NCBI RefSeq assembly: GCF_004187715.1
Contig: NZ_QZWF01000022.1
Location: 1-64,000 of the forward strand
Reading direction: 5' to 3'
Length of the DNA: 64,000 bases
Source: Streptomyces sp. F001
GTDB taxonomy: Bacteria > Actinomycetota > Actinomycetes > Streptomycetales > Streptomycetaceae
Shown here piece after piece: positions 63,891 through 64,000 of this stretch (positions are counted from its first letter, which is position 1; every line of letters starts with the position of its first letter). The notes beneath the pieces are model-generated. The model searched no databases, was not told where the DNA came from, and saw only the letters and a list, made by a program, of their open reading frames with translations. The translations under genes were made by a program, and so were the position numbers.

Positions 63891-63945
63891 ACGGGCGCGG
63901 CGACCGCCGTGCAGCAGGCCGTGACGGCGCTGTTCTGAAGCCCTT

Positions 63946-63968
63946 TCCTCCGCGTGCTACGCGGAGGA
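63946..63968 (+). terminator. Terminator after the acyltransferase pair
   Basis: TCCTCCGCGT (63946-63955) and ACGCGGAGGA (63959-63968) form a perfect 10-bp stem with a 3-nt GCT loop, 56 bp past the stop. It is probably bidirectional; what lies beyond 64000 is not visible. Confidence 0.8.
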
Positions 63969-64000
63969 GAGCCTCGCCTGGTCCGCGATCCGGGCAAGCC

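Overview
The window is high-GC actinobacterial DNA that reads as Streptomyces. GC-rich third positions run through every gene, ATG/GTG/TTG starts overlap upstream stop codons (ATGA, GTGA, TGATG), and the gene content is typical of a streptomycete chromosome arm. From memory, not from a search, the order resembles the S. coelicolor stretch from about SCO0975 (gnd) and SCO0974 (rpfD) through SCO0958 (WS/DGAT), SCO0948 (alpha-mannosidase), SCO0930 (lipoprotein) and SCO0928 (rmdA) to SCO0922-0924 (sdhBAC) and the following acyltransferases, so this is probably a chromosomal arm segment and not a plasmid.

1-16.6 kb: the 3' end of a Pro-rich protein gene, 6-phosphogluconate dehydrogenase, a secreted Rpf/LysM/M23 cell-wall hydrolase, a DMT transporter, a FhuF-type Fe-S protein, a glgA(glgM)-glgC glycogen/alpha-glucan pair, a WS/DGAT acyltransferase and an SDR enzyme. 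An IS607-type element (serine recombinase plus TnpB-like protein) sits directly at the 3' end of the SDR gene. After it come an HD-domain (PhnZ-like) protein, a 57-residue orphan peptide gene, a GNAT enzyme and an amidase.

16.6-37 kb: a TetR/DHA2-efflux pair, then two sugar loci. The first is LacI-controlled: an ABC importer, a GH5 enzyme and a GH38 alpha-mannosidase. The second is a FadR-type-controlled, tightly overlapped L-fucose operon: an RbsABC-like importer, L-fuconate dehydratase, SDR, aldo/keto reductase, mutarotase and lactonase. Together they suggest scavenging of mannose- and fucose-containing glycans.

37-54 kb: a lipase-maturation-factor-like membrane protein, a PAS-GAF-SpoIIE-HATPase phosphatase, an Fpg/Nei glycosylase gene broken by a small palindromic insert, an ECF sigma/ZAS anti-sigma locus, CapA, a MarR/hydrolase pair, an amino-acid permease, UspA, a polysaccharide deacetylase, and a sortase-like gene divergent from a Gly/Asn-rich surface protein. 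DUF4239 and Pro-rich genes and a Lipoprotein_15 repeat lipoprotein follow.

54-64 kb: a DUF574 methyltransferase overlapping a PAS-GGDEF-EAL protein (RmdA-like), a LysR regulator divergent from sdhCAB, and an overlapping OlsB/OlsA-like acyltransferase pair. Several strong hairpin terminators separate convergent genes. A dispersed intergenic repeat occurs three times, and in two copies it supplies the stop codon of the adjacent gene. No tRNA, rRNA or CRISPR array was seen.
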